Shown here in pieces: positions 27,828 through 37,345 of a stretch of DNA of 64,000 bases. Made by a program: the position numbers and the translations under genes. Position 1 is the stretch's first letter. Each line of letters starts with the position of its first letter. The notes beneath the pieces are model-generated. The model searched no databases, had not been told where the DNA came from, and saw only the letters and a program-made list of their open reading frames with translations. Source of the DNA: Roseibium album (lineage in GTDB: Bacteria > Pseudomonadota > Alphaproteobacteria > Rhizobiales > Stappiaceae); the NCBI RefSeq assembly GCF_001404515.1, contig NZ_CXWE01000004.1, forward strand, positions 687,341-751,340, in the 5' to 3' direction.

Positions 27828-29369
27828 CTAGATCGGGGCCTCGATCAGAAATGGACCATCGGTTCGCGCTGCCTGTTCCAACGCCTCGGCAAATTTCTCT
27901 TCACTGTCGGCGCGCACTGCCGGTACGCCATGGCCTTTCGCCAGCGCCACCCAATCAAGCAGCGGGTCTTCTATGTCGAACATGGCGCGTGCGTTGCGTC
28001 CCGGTTTCGGAGCGCCCTGAGCCTGGAGTTCGGCATGGAGGATCTGATAGCCTCGATTCGCAATGATCACGAATGTGATATTCATTTTTTCGCGGGCAGC
28101 GGTCCAGAGACACTGAAGCTGATACATTGCTGATCCATCGCCAGAAACCGCAAAAACCGGCCGGTCCGGGCAAGCCACCGACGCGCCAAGCGCGTTGGGA
28201 AGACATTGGCCAATGGAGCCACCGGTATTGTTGAGCCGGTCATGGCTTGCAGCGAAATTCACATGAGGCCAGATTCCGGGCCCGGCGGTAACCGCCTCAT
28301 TCACCATCACGGCGCCGTCGGGGATGGCGCTGGCCAGGCAGCGCCCGATTCCCTCTGATGTCAGAGACCCTGTCTCCAAGGCCGGTTTTTTGCCCTTGAT
28401 CCTGGAAACATGTTCACTGCCGTCGACACCTACAGCCTCGGCCATGGTCTGAAGCGTCCACATTGTATCCCAATCGCTGTAACACAATCTGTCCAGGACG
28501 CATCCGGCGGGATCGGGCGTTGAGGGCTTGCCCGGATAGGCGAAGAAATTCACCGGCGGATCTTCACCAACAAGAACAATGCGGGACAGGTCGGAAAGAA
28601 ACTCGATTGTGTGATCGGGGCTGTAAGGCAACATTTCGAAGGCAACGGCATTCTCGCCGAGGGCGATGCGCGGTGCAAAGAATGGCGCCAGCAGGCGGCA
28701 ACCGGTCCGCGCGGCAATTTGCCCGGCCAACTTCGCCCCCTGCCCGTAAAGCCCGGGTCCGCTCACCAGAAGCGCGGCTCCCGGCAGAGTAAGAGCCTCC
28801 GCCGATGCGGCAACGCGATCCGCATCCGGACGGTGCTTCGCGACGGGCGGCAGAGCTGTCAGCGCACCTGCTCCACTTTCGCCCCAGGCGCAGTCGGCCG
28901 GTAGGATAACGGTCGCAATCTGGCCACCGCGTGCAACCCGGATGGCGTCCGCGCCCGCGCCCGCAACCGTGGAACTGTCTGTTGCCCGCCGCACCCATTG
29001 AGAAACCGATGCGACAACACCGTCGAGATCTGCCTGCAAGGGGGCATCATGTTTCAGATGATAGCCTGCGTGATCTCCAACAATATTGACAATGCCGGAA
29101 TGCCCTTTGCGCGCGTTGTGCAGATTGGCCCAGCCGTTGCCGAAACCCGGCCCCAGATGCAGGAGCGTGCCGGCAACGTTCCCGCTCATTCGGGCATAGC
29201 CATCCGCGGCGCCGGTCACACCTCCCTCAAACAGGCAGAGAATGCACCGCATTTCCGGATGGGTATCGAGGGCGGCCACGAAATGCATTTCAGACGTGCC
29301 TGGGTTGGCAAAGCAAACCGAAACATCCGATGCCAACATTGTTTCGACCAGCGCTTCTGCACCATTCAT
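27828..29369 (-). CDS. Thiamine pyrophosphate-binding protein (acetolactate synthase-like)
   Basis: The 513-residue enzyme of the ALS/benzoylformate decarboxylase family has PGTSEMHFVAAL, the catalytic Glu in CLFEGGVTGAADGYARM (about residue 50), and the TPP-Mg motif VSGDGSAMYQLQ with the closing Asn in IIANRGYQ (about 420-455). Members decarboxylate or ligate 2-oxo acids. It lacks a partner small subunit and lies away from ilv genes, so a catabolic decarboxylase is more likely than a biosynthetic synthase. ATG 29369 follows GGGAGG. A strong terminator separates it from ald upstream. Confidence 0.82.
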   Translation of the reverse strand: MNGAEALVETMLASDVSVCFANPGTSEMHFVAALDTHPEMRCILCLFEGGVTGAADGYARMSGNVAGTLLHLGPGFGNGWANLHNARKGHSGIVNIVGDHAGYHLKHDAPLQADLDGVVASVSQWVRRATDSSTVAGAGADAIRVARGGQIATVILPADCAWGESGAGALTALPPVAKHRPDADRVAASAEALTLPGAALLVSGPGLYGQGAKLAGQIAARTGCRLLAPFFAPRIALGENAVAFEMLPYSPDHTIEFLSDLSRIVLVGEDPPVNFFAYPGKPSTPDPAGCVLDRLCYSDWDTMWTLQTMAEAVGVDGSEHVSRIKGKKPALETGSLTSEGIGRCLASAIPDGAVMVNEAVTAGPGIWPHVNFAASHDRLNNTGGSIGQCLPNALGASVACPDRPVFAVSGDGSAMYQLQCLWTAAREKMNITFVIIANRGYQILHAELQAQGAPKPGRNARAMFDIEDPLLDWVALAKGHGVPAVRADSEEKFAEALEQAARTDGPFLIEAPI

Positions 29370-29523
29370 CCAGACACCTCCCTTAAAAACTCCGGCAATA
29401 TTAAGCAGTTGAACGAGCTTGTCTATATCGGCCGCCACCGTGTTGCCGGCAGCGTGTCCAATGATCGGTTGGCCTCGTGCTTCCGCACAATCCTCGCGGA
29501 GGCAGGGAATGATGATGCGGATC

Positions 29524-29556
29524 AAAAAAACGGCCGGTCACCAGGGACCGGCCGTT
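29524..29556 (-). terminator. Rho-independent terminator of ald
   Basis: An 11-bp perfect stem, AACGGCCGGTC (29529-29539) with GACCGGCCGTT (29546-29556), is followed on the minus strand by a run of T. It lies 28 bp past the ald stop. Confidence 0.9.
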
Positions 29557-29583
29557 AAATCTCGAACGCTTTGATATGCCGGA

Positions 29584-30723
29584 TCAGGCAGCCTGGCTTT
29601 GACCATTCTGCTCAAGAGCGGTCGCCGGATCGACATAGTCGTAACCGAGCGCATCAGCGACGGCCTCGCAGGTCACCTGCCCGCCGATCACATTCAGGCC
29701 TGGCAGGAAGTGCGGATCATCGAGAAGCGCCTGTTTCGCTCCCTTGTCGGCCAGTGCCAGTGCAAACGGAAGCGTCGCATTGTTAAGAGCATAGGTAGAG
29801 GTTTTCGGCACGGCGCCCGGCATGTTGGCGACGCAGTAATGAACAACTTCGTCGATAATGTATGTCGGATCGGAATGGGTTGTTGCCTTGGAGGTTTCAA
29901 AGCATCCACCCTGATCGATAGCAACATCAACCAGAACAGAGCCCGGCTTCATGCGGCTGACCAGATCCTTCGACACAAGTTTCGGTGCGGCGGCACCGGC
30001 GACCAGCACGGCACCAACGACCATGTCCGCCTCAAGAACATGTTTTTCAAGCGCGGATCTGGTCGAGTAAACCGTTTTCAGTGCAGGGCCAAAGGTTTGC
30101 GCAAGCTGACCGAGAACCGCAGTGTTCCGATCGAGAACGGTAACATCTGCACCGAGACCGATTGCCATGGTGATAGCGTGAGAGCCGACAACACCACCGC
30201 CAATCACGACAACCTTTGCCGGTTCAACACCCGGAACGCCACCGACCAGCGTACCGGAGCCGCCATGGGCCTTCTCCAGCGCCTTGGCACCGGCAATCAC
30301 GGACAGACGACCGGCAACCTGTGACATCGGTACCAGCAACGGCAGGCCACCCCTGGAATCGACAACCGTTTCGTACGCGATGCAGGTGGCACCGGACTTC
30401 ACCAGGTCTGCGGTCTGATCGGCGTCCGGCGCCAGATGCAGGTAGGTAAAGAGGATGTGGTCGGGACGCAGCATGGCGCGCTCGACAGCCTGCGGCTCCT
30501 TCACCTTCACGATCATCTGTGCGGCGTCGAAGACCTCCTTCGCGGTCGAAAGAATTTTCGCACCGGCGGCTTCATAGTCAGCGTCGTTTGCACCGATGCC
30601 GGCGCCAGCATTTGTTTCAACGACCACTTCGTGGCCGTGTGCGATCATTTCGTGAACACTGTCCGGCGTCAGGCCGACACGGTATTCATGGTTCTTGATT
30701 TCCTTGGGCACACCAATACGCAT
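29584..30723 (-). CDS. ald: Alanine dehydrogenase
   Basis: The 379-residue enzyme begins MRIGVPKEIKNHEYRVGLTP, the hallmark of Ald, and carries the NAD site VVVIGGGVVGSHAITMAIGLGADVTVLD (about residues 170-197) and VDVAIDQGGCFETS (about 265). It interconverts L-alanine with pyruvate and ammonia using NAD. ATG 30723 is preceded by AGAGGAGA. The divergent Lrp-family gene 182 bp away matches the common ald/aldR arrangement, with Lrp-type activation by alanine expected. Confidence 0.95.
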   Translation of the reverse strand: MRIGVPKEIKNHEYRVGLTPDSVHEMIAHGHEVVVETNAGAGIGANDADYEAAGAKILSTAKEVFDAAQMIVKVKEPQAVERAMLRPDHILFTYLHLAPDADQTADLVKSGATCIAYETVVDSRGGLPLLVPMSQVAGRLSVIAGAKALEKAHGGSGTLVGGVPGVEPAKVVVIGGGVVGSHAITMAIGLGADVTVLDRNTAVLGQLAQTFGPALKTVYSTRSALEKHVLEADMVVGAVLVAGAAAPKLVSKDLVSRMKPGSVLVDVAIDQGGCFETSKATTHSDPTYIIDEVVHYCVANMPGAVPKTSTYALNNATLPFALALADKGAKQALLDDPHFLPGLNVIGGQVTCEAVADALGYDYVDPATALEQNGQSQAA

Positions 30724-30905
30724 AACCACGTCTCCTCTGGAAGCGATTTGATTGCCTCCAAGTCTACGCTTTCCGCGGTCGAATGTGCTTGCGTTCCGAG
30801 GGGTTGAACAGGCATTTGGCACAATATTGTTGCGTCAATCTGGATTTTTCTCGAATATAGTGCCGCAAAGCTCCGATAAACCTGCAATATGTGCGGTGCA
30901 ACATA

Positions 30906-31376
30906 ATGAAACTTGATCGTCTGGACAGGAAAATCCTCGACGCCTTGCAAAAAGATGGCCGGATCGCGAATGCGGATCTGGCGGAAATTGTGGGACTGTC
31001 GGCCTCTGCCTGCCTTCGCCGTGTCCGTGCACTTGAGGAAGTCGGCATCATCGAGAACTACGTGGCTCTTCTCGACCAGCGCAAGCTGGGGCGGAGGATG
31101 GATGTCTTTGTCGAGATCTCGCTGACCGGACAATCCAAGGAGACCCTTGAGAGTTTCGAACGTGCCGTCGCACGCTCGGATGAAATCATGGAATGTTTCC
31201 TGATGGCGGGCGACGCCGACTATATCCTGCGCCTCAGCGCAGCTGATCCGATTGATTTCGAACGAATCCACAGGGATCACCTGTCCCAGTTGCCCGGCGT
31301 TCTCAGAATGAAGTCGTCATTCGCCATCCGCCCGATTGTGAAGCGAACCGCAATCCCTCTTCAGGCTGAATTCTGA
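30906..31376 (+). CDS. Lrp/AsnC family regulator
   Basis: The 156-residue protein has an N-terminal helix-turn-helix (LDRKILDALQKDGRIANADLAEI, then SASACLRRVRALEEVGII, about residues 5-50) and a C-terminal RAM domain (ECFLMAGDADYILRL, about 100-114). These bind amino acids and form octamers. Divergence from ald indicates alanine-responsive control of that gene. ATG 30906 lacks a strong ribosome site but matches the family N-terminus MKLDRLDRKIL. Confidence 0.92.
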   Translation: MKLDRLDRKILDALQKDGRIANADLAEIVGLSASACLRRVRALEEVGIIENYVALLDQRKLGRRMDVFVEISLTGQSKETLESFERAVARSDEIMECFLMAGDADYILRLSAADPIDFERIHRDHLSQLPGVLRMKSSFAIRPIVKRTAIPLQAEF

Positions 31377-31505
31377 CCCTGAAACCAGAATCGTGCCATT
31401 CAAGTTAGGAAGGTTGATACGGATCTTTGCAGTCTCGACGGCGGAGGAAGTCGGCTATATAGTCCGCATCCGTCAATTGCCTGGCTTTTCAAGGAACCTT
31501 CCTCG

Positions 31506-32387
31506 GTGTCCCACACGATTACCCGCTTTCTCGACACAACTTATCAACTTGGCGAATGCCCGACCTGGGATGACAGGCACGACCGGCTGCTTTGGGTCGA
31601 TATTCAGGGGCGCTCGATCCAGTCGATGGACTGGGAGAGCCGCAACATCACCACATGGTACTTCGACAACGAGGTCGGATCGTTCGGCCTGACCGACGAT
31701 GACCGTCTGGTGGTCGGTGTCTGGGACAAGATCCTGCTGTTCGATCCGAGTACGGAAAAAAGCGAGGTCCTTGCCGAAGTCCAGGCGGACCAACCTGGAA
31801 CGCGCCTCAATGACGGCAAGATCGGTCCGGACGGCGCCTTCTGGATCGGCACCATGGACACCGCCTCCCCGCGCGAACCGATCGCCGGTCTTTACAGGAT
31901 CGACGGCCGTGGTGAAGTCGAGGAAATTCGCGACGAACTGCAATGTTCAAACGGTCTCGCCTGGAGCGCAGACGGCACTTACATGTATCACGCCGATTCA
32001 ACGCCGGGCTGGATCGAGTGCTACGCCTTCGATCCGGCGACGGGCGCACTCGGCTCGAAAATGCTTTTTGCCCAGCAGACCAACGAAACCGGACGCCCGG
32101 ACGGAGCAACCGTGGATGCAGACGGCAATTACTGGAGCGCCGGTGTTTCTGCGGGGCTGCTCAACTGCTTTGCGCACGACGGAAATCTTCTGGAAGCCAT
32201 CAGGATGCCGGTCCCCAAGCCGACAATGCCCTGCTTTTGTGGCCCTGACCTCGACCAGTTGATCGTCACCACAATCAAGCAGCCCACCGACCCGACGGCC
32301 ATCGAACCGGACACGCTGTCGGGCGGATTGTTCCTGGTGGAAGGTCATGGAAAAAAGGGGCTGAAGGCGGAACGGTTTAAGACTTGA
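31506..32387 (+). CDS. SMP-30/gluconolactonase family lactonase
   Basis: The 293-residue beta-propeller has the metal ligands of the family: Glu in LGECPTWDD (about residue 18), Asn in QCSNGLAWSADG (about 148) and Asp in DGATVDADGNYW (about 203). It hydrolyses sugar lactones such as glucono-, arabino- or galactonolactone to aldonates. GTG 31506 is the first family-like start. It lies alone between the Lrp gene and a convergent membrane protein, with which its 3' end overlaps by 11 bp. It may supply lactonase activity for the pathways nearby, which lack pgl. Confidence 0.88.
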   Translation: MSHTITRFLDTTYQLGECPTWDDRHDRLLWVDIQGRSIQSMDWESRNITTWYFDNEVGSFGLTDDDRLVVGVWDKILLFDPSTEKSEVLAEVQADQPGTRLNDGKIGPDGAFWIGTMDTASPREPIAGLYRIDGRGEVEEIRDELQCSNGLAWSADGTYMYHADSTPGWIECYAFDPATGALGSKMLFAQQTNETGRPDGATVDADGNYWSAGVSAGLLNCFAHDGNLLEAIRMPVPKPTMPCFCGPDLDQLIVTTIKQPTDPTAIEPDTLSGGLFLVEGHGKKGLKAERFKT

Positions 32388-32886
32388 GTCGAGCGAATTG
32401 TTGTTTCAAGCGCCACCAGTAAAAGGTAACTACGGCTAGGAGCAGAACAGTCCCCACGGTCGCAGGGCCCACTGGATTTCTTGAAGCCTCAATCTGCTCA
32501 GGTAGATCGCTGTAAAGATTATAGTCTGGCAGCAGATCATATTGCAGGTAGATGAGTCCCCAATAGAGCGGAAACGCTGCGACAAGAATTCTCAAAGGTA
32601 GTTTGCCAGGTCGCATAGTGAAGAATCCTGCAAGCGTCATCGCAAAAATCAGCGCTGAGAGACAATATCCGATCAGGAACCACAACCCGAATAGCGGACC
32701 CAAGAACACAGCCAAAGATATTGCATGAAATCTGCTTCGGTGAGGGTTTTCCTGAAAGAAGTCTGTCTGCAAAACCTCCAGTGCGCCAATTATGGCGCCC
32801 AACAATGTGACTACCAGCATTGCAGAATAGAAGACAGAAAGCGCCGCTCTCCACCCCGCAGATGAGTTTGCTTCGTCGTTTTTCAT
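32377..32886 (-). CDS. Hypothetical membrane protein
   Basis: The 169-residue protein has about four predicted membrane helices (near residues 17-38, 57-75, 78-92 and 142-160) and no known motif. It overlaps the lactonase 3' end by 11 bp, convergent. Upstream is a 223-bp AT-rich gap with no gene. Function unknown. Confidence 0.65.
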   Translation of the reverse strand: MKNDEANSSAGWRAALSVFYSAMLVVTLLGAIIGALEVLQTDFFQENPHRSRFHAISLAVFLGPLFGLWFLIGYCLSALIFAMTLAGFFTMRPGKLPLRILVAAFPLYWGLIYLQYDLLPDYNLYSDLPEQIEASRNPVGPATVGTVLLLAVVTFYWWRLKQQFARLKS

Positions 32887-33109
32887 AGGTAAATGTTATT
32901 TTCGCAGCATTTGACGCACAAGATTATGTATATGCAAATTTTCAGCAATTTTCAGCCCAACCACAAATGTTTTGGGAGAACTCAAATCCGCAAAAGCCGT
33001 GGGAATCCAGCGGTCTAATCATTCTGTGTCAAGACGCTTTGAAAATGGATGACACCTGTTTGGTTCGGCAATCGGTCGACTTGGTCTCTCCTTAAGAAAC
33101 CATGGTCCG

Positions 33110-33622
33110 CTAATTCGCGGATGGTGGCGTTTCGCATTTTTTGATCTTGGGTACATCGCGGCTGACGCGTGTTGCCGACCACCTGCAATTTTCCACCAGG
33201 AGGGCACCTTCCGCACCGGGAAGATTGTCAGTGACAAACACCGTGCTGGCGGAAAATCCGAATTTGTCACTCGTCGTGCTCGCCGGGAAAATACGGATCA
33301 ACTCCTTGTATGGAAACCTGGATTGGCAGGCTTCCAGATAGCCACTTGTAAAGTCACCGGCAGGACTTGCCATTACCAAGCCGTTATATAGAGACGCTTT
33401 GTTGCCAAGGCTGGGATCATCTATCTCTGTTGCAATGTGCAGGACGTTTCCGTCCTGCACAAAGTGCAACTCAAGCGCCCGGCCAAATGTAGACGGCGCA
33501 CCGTTCATCACACGATCGCAAGCAACAAAGCCTTCATAGCTGCCCGTCCACGAAAACGCTTCGCCCGCATTGGCGGAATTCGACAGAGCCAGAAAGAGGC
33601 CTGCTGCGAGCGCCTTGTGCAT
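33110..33622 (-). CDS. Hypothetical exported protein
   Basis: The 170-residue protein has a signal peptide of about 19 residues (MHKALAAGLFLALSNSANA). The mature part contains four cysteines (VACDR, EACQS, ENCRW, KKCE) that could form two disulfides in the periplasm. ATG 33622 is preceded by GGAGAG; the frame is open further upstream without a better start. I do not recognise the family. Confidence 0.7.
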   Translation of the reverse strand: MHKALAAGLFLALSNSANAGEAFSWTGSYEGFVACDRVMNGAPSTFGRALELHFVQDGNVLHIATEIDDPSLGNKASLYNGLVMASPAGDFTSGYLEACQSRFPYKELIRIFPASTTSDKFGFSASTVFVTDNLPGAEGALLVENCRWSATRVSRDVPKIKKCETPPSAN

Positions 33623-33700
33623 GTGAACTCTCCGTCGCTGCTCAACGTACCGGATGCCGGCAAACTTCAAACCGCTCGTCCAGCCCGAAGCTATGCAAGC

Positions 33701-34288
33701 CTAATACCGGCAGCCCTTGATTTTCACCGGCTGCCAGACTGTGCGTGCCGGCTGCACCTGCACCCGGCGGTTGACAGTCTTGTAGACGGCCGGTTGCCTG
33801 ATCACATGGTTGGAGGCCGGTTGCAGCATCACCTTCTCCTTCACCATGCTGTAGATCGCAGGATGCCGGACGGCGACTTTTGACGCTGCCTGGACCTTTA
33901 CCCGTTCGCTGACCGCCTGATAGACCGGCGGGTGCTTGACCTTGCACAGCGTCTTGCGGCCCTTGATCATCCGGTATTCCCAGCCGATGCTGGCCTGTTT
34001 CACCAGAACATGGCGCTGGCGGGTCTGGTAGACGGCAGGCGTCTTGCGATAGGACACCCGCTCCGGCTGCACCAGAACCCGTCGTTTCTGATAGCCGTAT
34101 ACTGCGGCTTTCTTGACGACCCTGTTGCTGGCGGCCCTGACCAGTACACGCTCCTGCACGGTCTTGTAGACTGCGGGCACAGTTGCCTGCTGATAGCAGG
34201 CGATTGCCTTGCCGCCTGCCATTGCCGAAGTGATTAGAAATGGAGTAATTGCCAGCGCGAAAACCGCGCTCCAGGAAATGTAACGCAT
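33701..34288 (-). CDS. Exported repeat protein (PAVYKTV-type repeats)
   Basis: The 195-residue protein has a signal peptide (about residues 1-24, ending SAMAG). The rest is six degenerate repeats of about 22-35 residues built on P-A-V-Y-x-T-V-x-x-R-V-x-V-x-P-A, for example VPAVYKTVQERVLV and QPAVYKTVNRRVQVQPA. Very basic and tyrosine-rich. Similar repeats occur in exported proteins of unknown function in several proteobacteria. It begins 79 bp upstream of the preceding exported protein gene on the same strand. A cell-wall or surface role is a guess. Confidence 0.7.
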   Translation of the reverse strand: MRYISWSAVFALAITPFLITSAMAGGKAIACYQQATVPAVYKTVQERVLVRAASNRVVKKAAVYGYQKRRVLVQPERVSYRKTPAVYQTRQRHVLVKQASIGWEYRMIKGRKTLCKVKHPPVYQAVSERVKVQAASKVAVRHPAIYSMVKEKVMLQPASNHVIRQPAVYKTVNRRVQVQPARTVWQPVKIKGCRY

Positions 34289-34412
34289 GAACTTGTCCCC
34301 CGGGGTCGGGACGCACTAAAGGGTCCGAACCCTTGTCTGGTGCAGGAAAATGACCTGCAACCTGACTTTAGGGAAATTTACCAAGGCATTAAAGCGAAAA
34401 TGTTAATTTTCG

Positions 34413-35243
34413 TTAAGAAGTTGCCGTTTTCAGTTCTTCGGCGACAGCCTGCTCCCTGGTGCCCGTCTCGTAATCCGTATCCTCGTTGATGATGTGGCGG
34501 GCCTCTTCCGGCACCCATTCGCCCCAACGCGGCTGCAGTTGATGATCGACGGAAACCCGGTCATCAAACACAAAACACTCGCCCTTCCACAGGCTCTGGT
34601 CTTCCGGCACCTTTTCCAGGTAGTTCAATATGCCGCCTTCCAGATGATAGACCTCGTCAAAACCGTTCTTCAGCATCCAGGCAGTCGCCTTCTCACAGCG
34701 GATGCCGCCGGTACAGAACATGGCGACTTTCGGTTTTTTCTTCAGGTTCTCCTGCTCGTGCACCCAGTCGGGAAACTCGCGAAAGGACTGTGTTTCCGGA
34801 TTGAGCGCATTCTCGAATGTTCCAAATGCGAATTCATAGTCATTCCGGGTATCGATGACGACAACATCAGGCTCCGAAATCAGGTCGTTCCAGTCTTCCG
34901 GTTTGACATATTCACCGACGATTTCATTCGGATCGATACCGTCGACTGCCAGACGCACGATCTCCTGCTTCAGACGCACCTTCATCCTTTTGAAAACGTG
35001 GCGATGCGTCCAGGCTTCCTTGTGTTTCAGCCCTTCCAGACGCGGGTCGGCGCGCAAGTGCGCAAGCACGGCCTGAACTCCGGATTCCGGGCCGCAAATC
35101 GTTCCGTTGATGCCTTCGGCGGCAAGCAGCAGGCTGCCGCGCACGTCGTGTTCAACGCAAAAGGACTTGAGAGGATCGCGCATCTCCTCAAAGTCATCGA
35201 GGGGTGTGAAGAGATAAAGGGCGGCAACCAGAAAATCGTTCAT
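34413..35243 (-). CDS. trhO: Rhodanese-related tRNA uridine hydroxylase TrhO-like
   Basis: The 276-residue YceA/TrhO-family protein has an N-terminal acylphosphatase-like domain ([14 protein letters not shown], about residues 37-50) and a rhodanese domain with catalytic Cys in [16 protein letters not shown] (about 172-187), followed by [13 protein letters not shown]. TrhO makes 5-hydroxyuridine at tRNA position 34. The C-terminal Cys-x2-Cys module present in many members, directly after the FDDRVSV motif, is missing, and the protein is shorter than the roughly 350-residue E. coli form. Family assignment is firm, activity less so. Confidence 0.85.
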   Translation of the reverse strand: MNDFLVAALYLFTPLDDFEEMRDPLKSFCVEHDVRGSLLLAAEGINGTICGPESGVQAVLAHLRADPRLEGLKHKEAWTHRHVFKRMKVRLKQEIVRLAVDGIDPNEIVGEYVKPEDWNDLISEPDVVVIDTRNDYEFAFGTFENALNPETQSFREFPDWVHEQENLKKKPKVAMFCTGGIRCEKATAWMLKNGFDEVYHLEGGILNYLEKVPEDQSLWKGECFVFDDRVSVDHQLQPRWGEWVPEEARHIINEDTDYETGTREQAVAEELKTATS

Positions 35244-35449
35244 CGGGCTTGTTCTTTTTTTGTGGCATACGCCCCGACATGGAGGCGTCCCGGTCCATTC
35301 GGGACCGACTGGCGCCTTCTATACAGCGATAGAGCCCCGTCTGAAAAGTCCGCAGTAATTCTGACACCGATCGAACGGGTGCAAAGACACGCAGAGACAT
35401 TGCGCGAACACGGTCCCAGGCGTCTGATCAAACGACCGCAAAGACGCCT

Positions 35450-36487
35450 TCAGAGTGTGACAACAGCTTTGATCAGGGTGTCGCGGTCGTTTGCAAGAAG
35501 TTGAAACTGGTCGGCAATCTCATGGATCGGAATGGTCCGGGAACACAAGGCGTCCGTGTCGATCAACCCCTCGCGGATGGCCTGCATTACGGTCTCGAAG
35601 TCTTCTGCCGTAGCATTGCGGCTCCCGATGATCTGCGCTTCGCGCTTGTGAAACTCCGGGTCATCAAAGCGGATCTGGTCCTTGACCACACTCACCAGCA
35701 CGTACCGGCTGCCATGCGCAAGCAGCGGGAAACCGGCTTCGATCGCCCGAGCACTGCCGGTTGCGTCAAATACGACGTCAAAACCGTCCGTCAGCGATCC
35801 TGCGAGAATATCGTCTCCGACGAGATGAAGATTGTCGAAACCGAATTTGGACGAAGCCTGCCGCAACCGTGCTTCGCTGAGATCGAGAAGGTGAACGTCA
35901 GCGCCCCGGATTCGCGCAAACAGGGCTGTTCCGATTCCGATCGGGCCGGCGCCCGTCACCAGAACTCGCTCGCCCTCCAGGGCCCCCGCTCTCCTGACGG
36001 CATGCGCGCCGATCGCAAGAAACTCCACCATGGCGGCTTGCAGTTCGCTCAGGCCGTTTGCTCGATAAAGGTTGCCGGATGGCACCGCGATCCTTGCACA
36101 CATGCCCCCTTCCCGGTGAACACCCAGAACTTCAATGCGCTCACAGCAGTTGGGCTTGCCCTTCTTGCAGGCACGGCATTCCCCGCACGACAGGTACGGA
36201 TTTATGACGACCAGTTCCCCGGCCTTCCATTCTCCAGACGCTTCCGCAATTCGTCCACTGAGCTCGTGACCGATGACGCGGGGATATTCCAGATAGGGAT
36301 GCTTGCCTTCGAAAATGTGGTAGTCCGTGCCGCAAATACCAACCGCGCATATGTCGACAAGAACCCAGCCGTCTGGCGTTTCAACTGGCAGATCGCGCGT
36401 TTGAAGCTGAAAAACACCCGGCTCGACGACAACACCGCTGGCCATCTTGACCGTGCCTGCATCTACTGTTGCCGTTTCAAGCGTCAT
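35450..36487 (-). CDS. Zinc-binding dehydrogenase, L-galactonate/L-gulonate 5-dehydrogenase-like
   Basis: The 345-residue MDR enzyme has the catalytic-zinc motif VGICGTDYHIFEGK (about residue 51), GHE, the structural-zinc cysteines in SCGECRACKKGKPNCC (about 98-113), and NAD site VLVTGAGPIGIGTALFA (about 173). The SDPEFHKREAQIIGSRNAT-like segment near residue 280 is as in E. coli YjjN/LgoD and RspB, which oxidise L-galactonate or L-gulonate to tagaturonate or fructuronate. It is last in an ABC transporter operon and overlaps the ATPase gene by 4 bp. The UxaB-like reductase nearby is the logical next step. Substrate is inferred. Confidence 0.82.
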   Translation of the reverse strand: MTLETATVDAGTVKMASGVVVEPGVFQLQTRDLPVETPDGWVLVDICAVGICGTDYHIFEGKHPYLEYPRVIGHELSGRIAEASGEWKAGELVVINPYLSCGECRACKKGKPNCCERIEVLGVHREGGMCARIAVPSGNLYRANGLSELQAAMVEFLAIGAHAVRRAGALEGERVLVTGAGPIGIGTALFARIRGADVHLLDLSEARLRQASSKFGFDNLHLVGDDILAGSLTDGFDVVFDATGSARAIEAGFPLLAHGSRYVLVSVVKDQIRFDDPEFHKREAQIIGSRNATAEDFETVMQAIREGLIDTDALCSRTIPIHEIADQFQLLANDRDTLIKAVVTL

Positions 36488-37272
36488 TGCACCATTTCCC
36501 TGCCGCGCGGAACCCAGTCGCCCGGCAATTCGCCCTTGATGATAAGGCTGAGCACATCATCCTTTGTAACATCTTCGATCCCGTGCGAGCCGACGTTCCG
36601 GCCCTTGTTCATCACGACCACACGATCACACAATTCGAAAACATCGTGCATGTCATGACTGACAAGCAGTATTCCTATTCCCGTGGATCGCAGCTTCTTG
36701 ACCAGATCCGCGACCATCGCCGTTTCCGATGGTCCCAGCGCTGCGGTCGGTTCGTCCATAATCAGTATTTTCACATTGAAGTAAATCGCCCGGGCAATCG
36801 CGATGACCTGACGTTGCCCGCCCGAGAGCCTGGAGACAGGATCGTCAAGGTTCTTGAAATTCGGGTTGAGCTTGCGCAAGACGCTTATCGCTTCGCCCAT
36901 CATCTTCCGGTCATCCAGGTTACCGAGTTTCGTCTTCAGTTCGCGCCCCAGAAAGAGATTTGCAGGCGCATTGAGATGATCTGCAAGCGCAAGTGTCTGA
37001 TAAATAGTCTCTATACCAAGGTCTCGGGCTTGATGCGGATTCTGGATATCCGCGATTTCCCCATTCACCCTGATTGTGCCTTCATTGGCAATCATCGCCC
37101 CCGACAATATCCGCATCAGGCACGACTTGCCCGCACCATTGTGCCCGAGCACACCAACCACCTCACCGGCATGAAGATCCAGCGAGACCCGGTCAACGGC
37201 GCGAATACCACCAAAGTGCTTTTCAATGCCGGTCATCTGCACCAGTGGTGCCGATTCGCCTTGCTGTACCAT
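36484..37272 (-). CDS. Sugar-type ABC transporter ATP-binding protein
   Basis: The 262-residue single-domain ATPase resembles FrcA. Walker A is GHNGAGKSCLM (about residue 43), with Cys in the position after GKS where Thr is common. The signature is LSGGQRQVIAIARA (about 150), Walker B ILIMDEPTAALG (about 170), with LLVSHDMHDV following. It starts 73 bp after the binding-protein stop, beyond a hairpin, and its stop overlaps the dehydrogenase start. Confidence 0.9.
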   Translation of the reverse strand: MVQQGESAPLVQMTGIEKHFGGIRAVDRVSLDLHAGEVVGVLGHNGAGKSCLMRILSGAMIANEGTIRVNGEIADIQNPHQARDLGIETIYQTLALADHLNAPANLFLGRELKTKLGNLDDRKMMGEAISVLRKLNPNFKNLDDPVSRLSGGQRQVIAIARAIYFNVKILIMDEPTAALGPSETAMVADLVKKLRSTGIGILLVSHDMHDVFELCDRVVVMNKGRNVGSHGIEDVTKDDVLSLIIKGELPGDWVPRGREMVQ

Positions 37273-37290
37273 CGCGAAGCGCCCCTTTAT

Positions 37291-37331
37291 GAAAAAAACA
37301 CCGGGAACCCGAGGAAGAAATGAGCTCCCGG
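37291..37331 (-). terminator. Intra-operon hairpin between binding protein and ATPase genes
   Basis: The arms CCGGGA/TCCCGG (37301-37306 and 37326-37331 on the plus strand) are followed on the minus strand by a run of seven T. As in the fructose operon, it would reduce readthrough from the binding-protein gene into the rest. Confidence 0.6.
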
Positions 37332-37345
37332 CAAGTTAGGACCTG

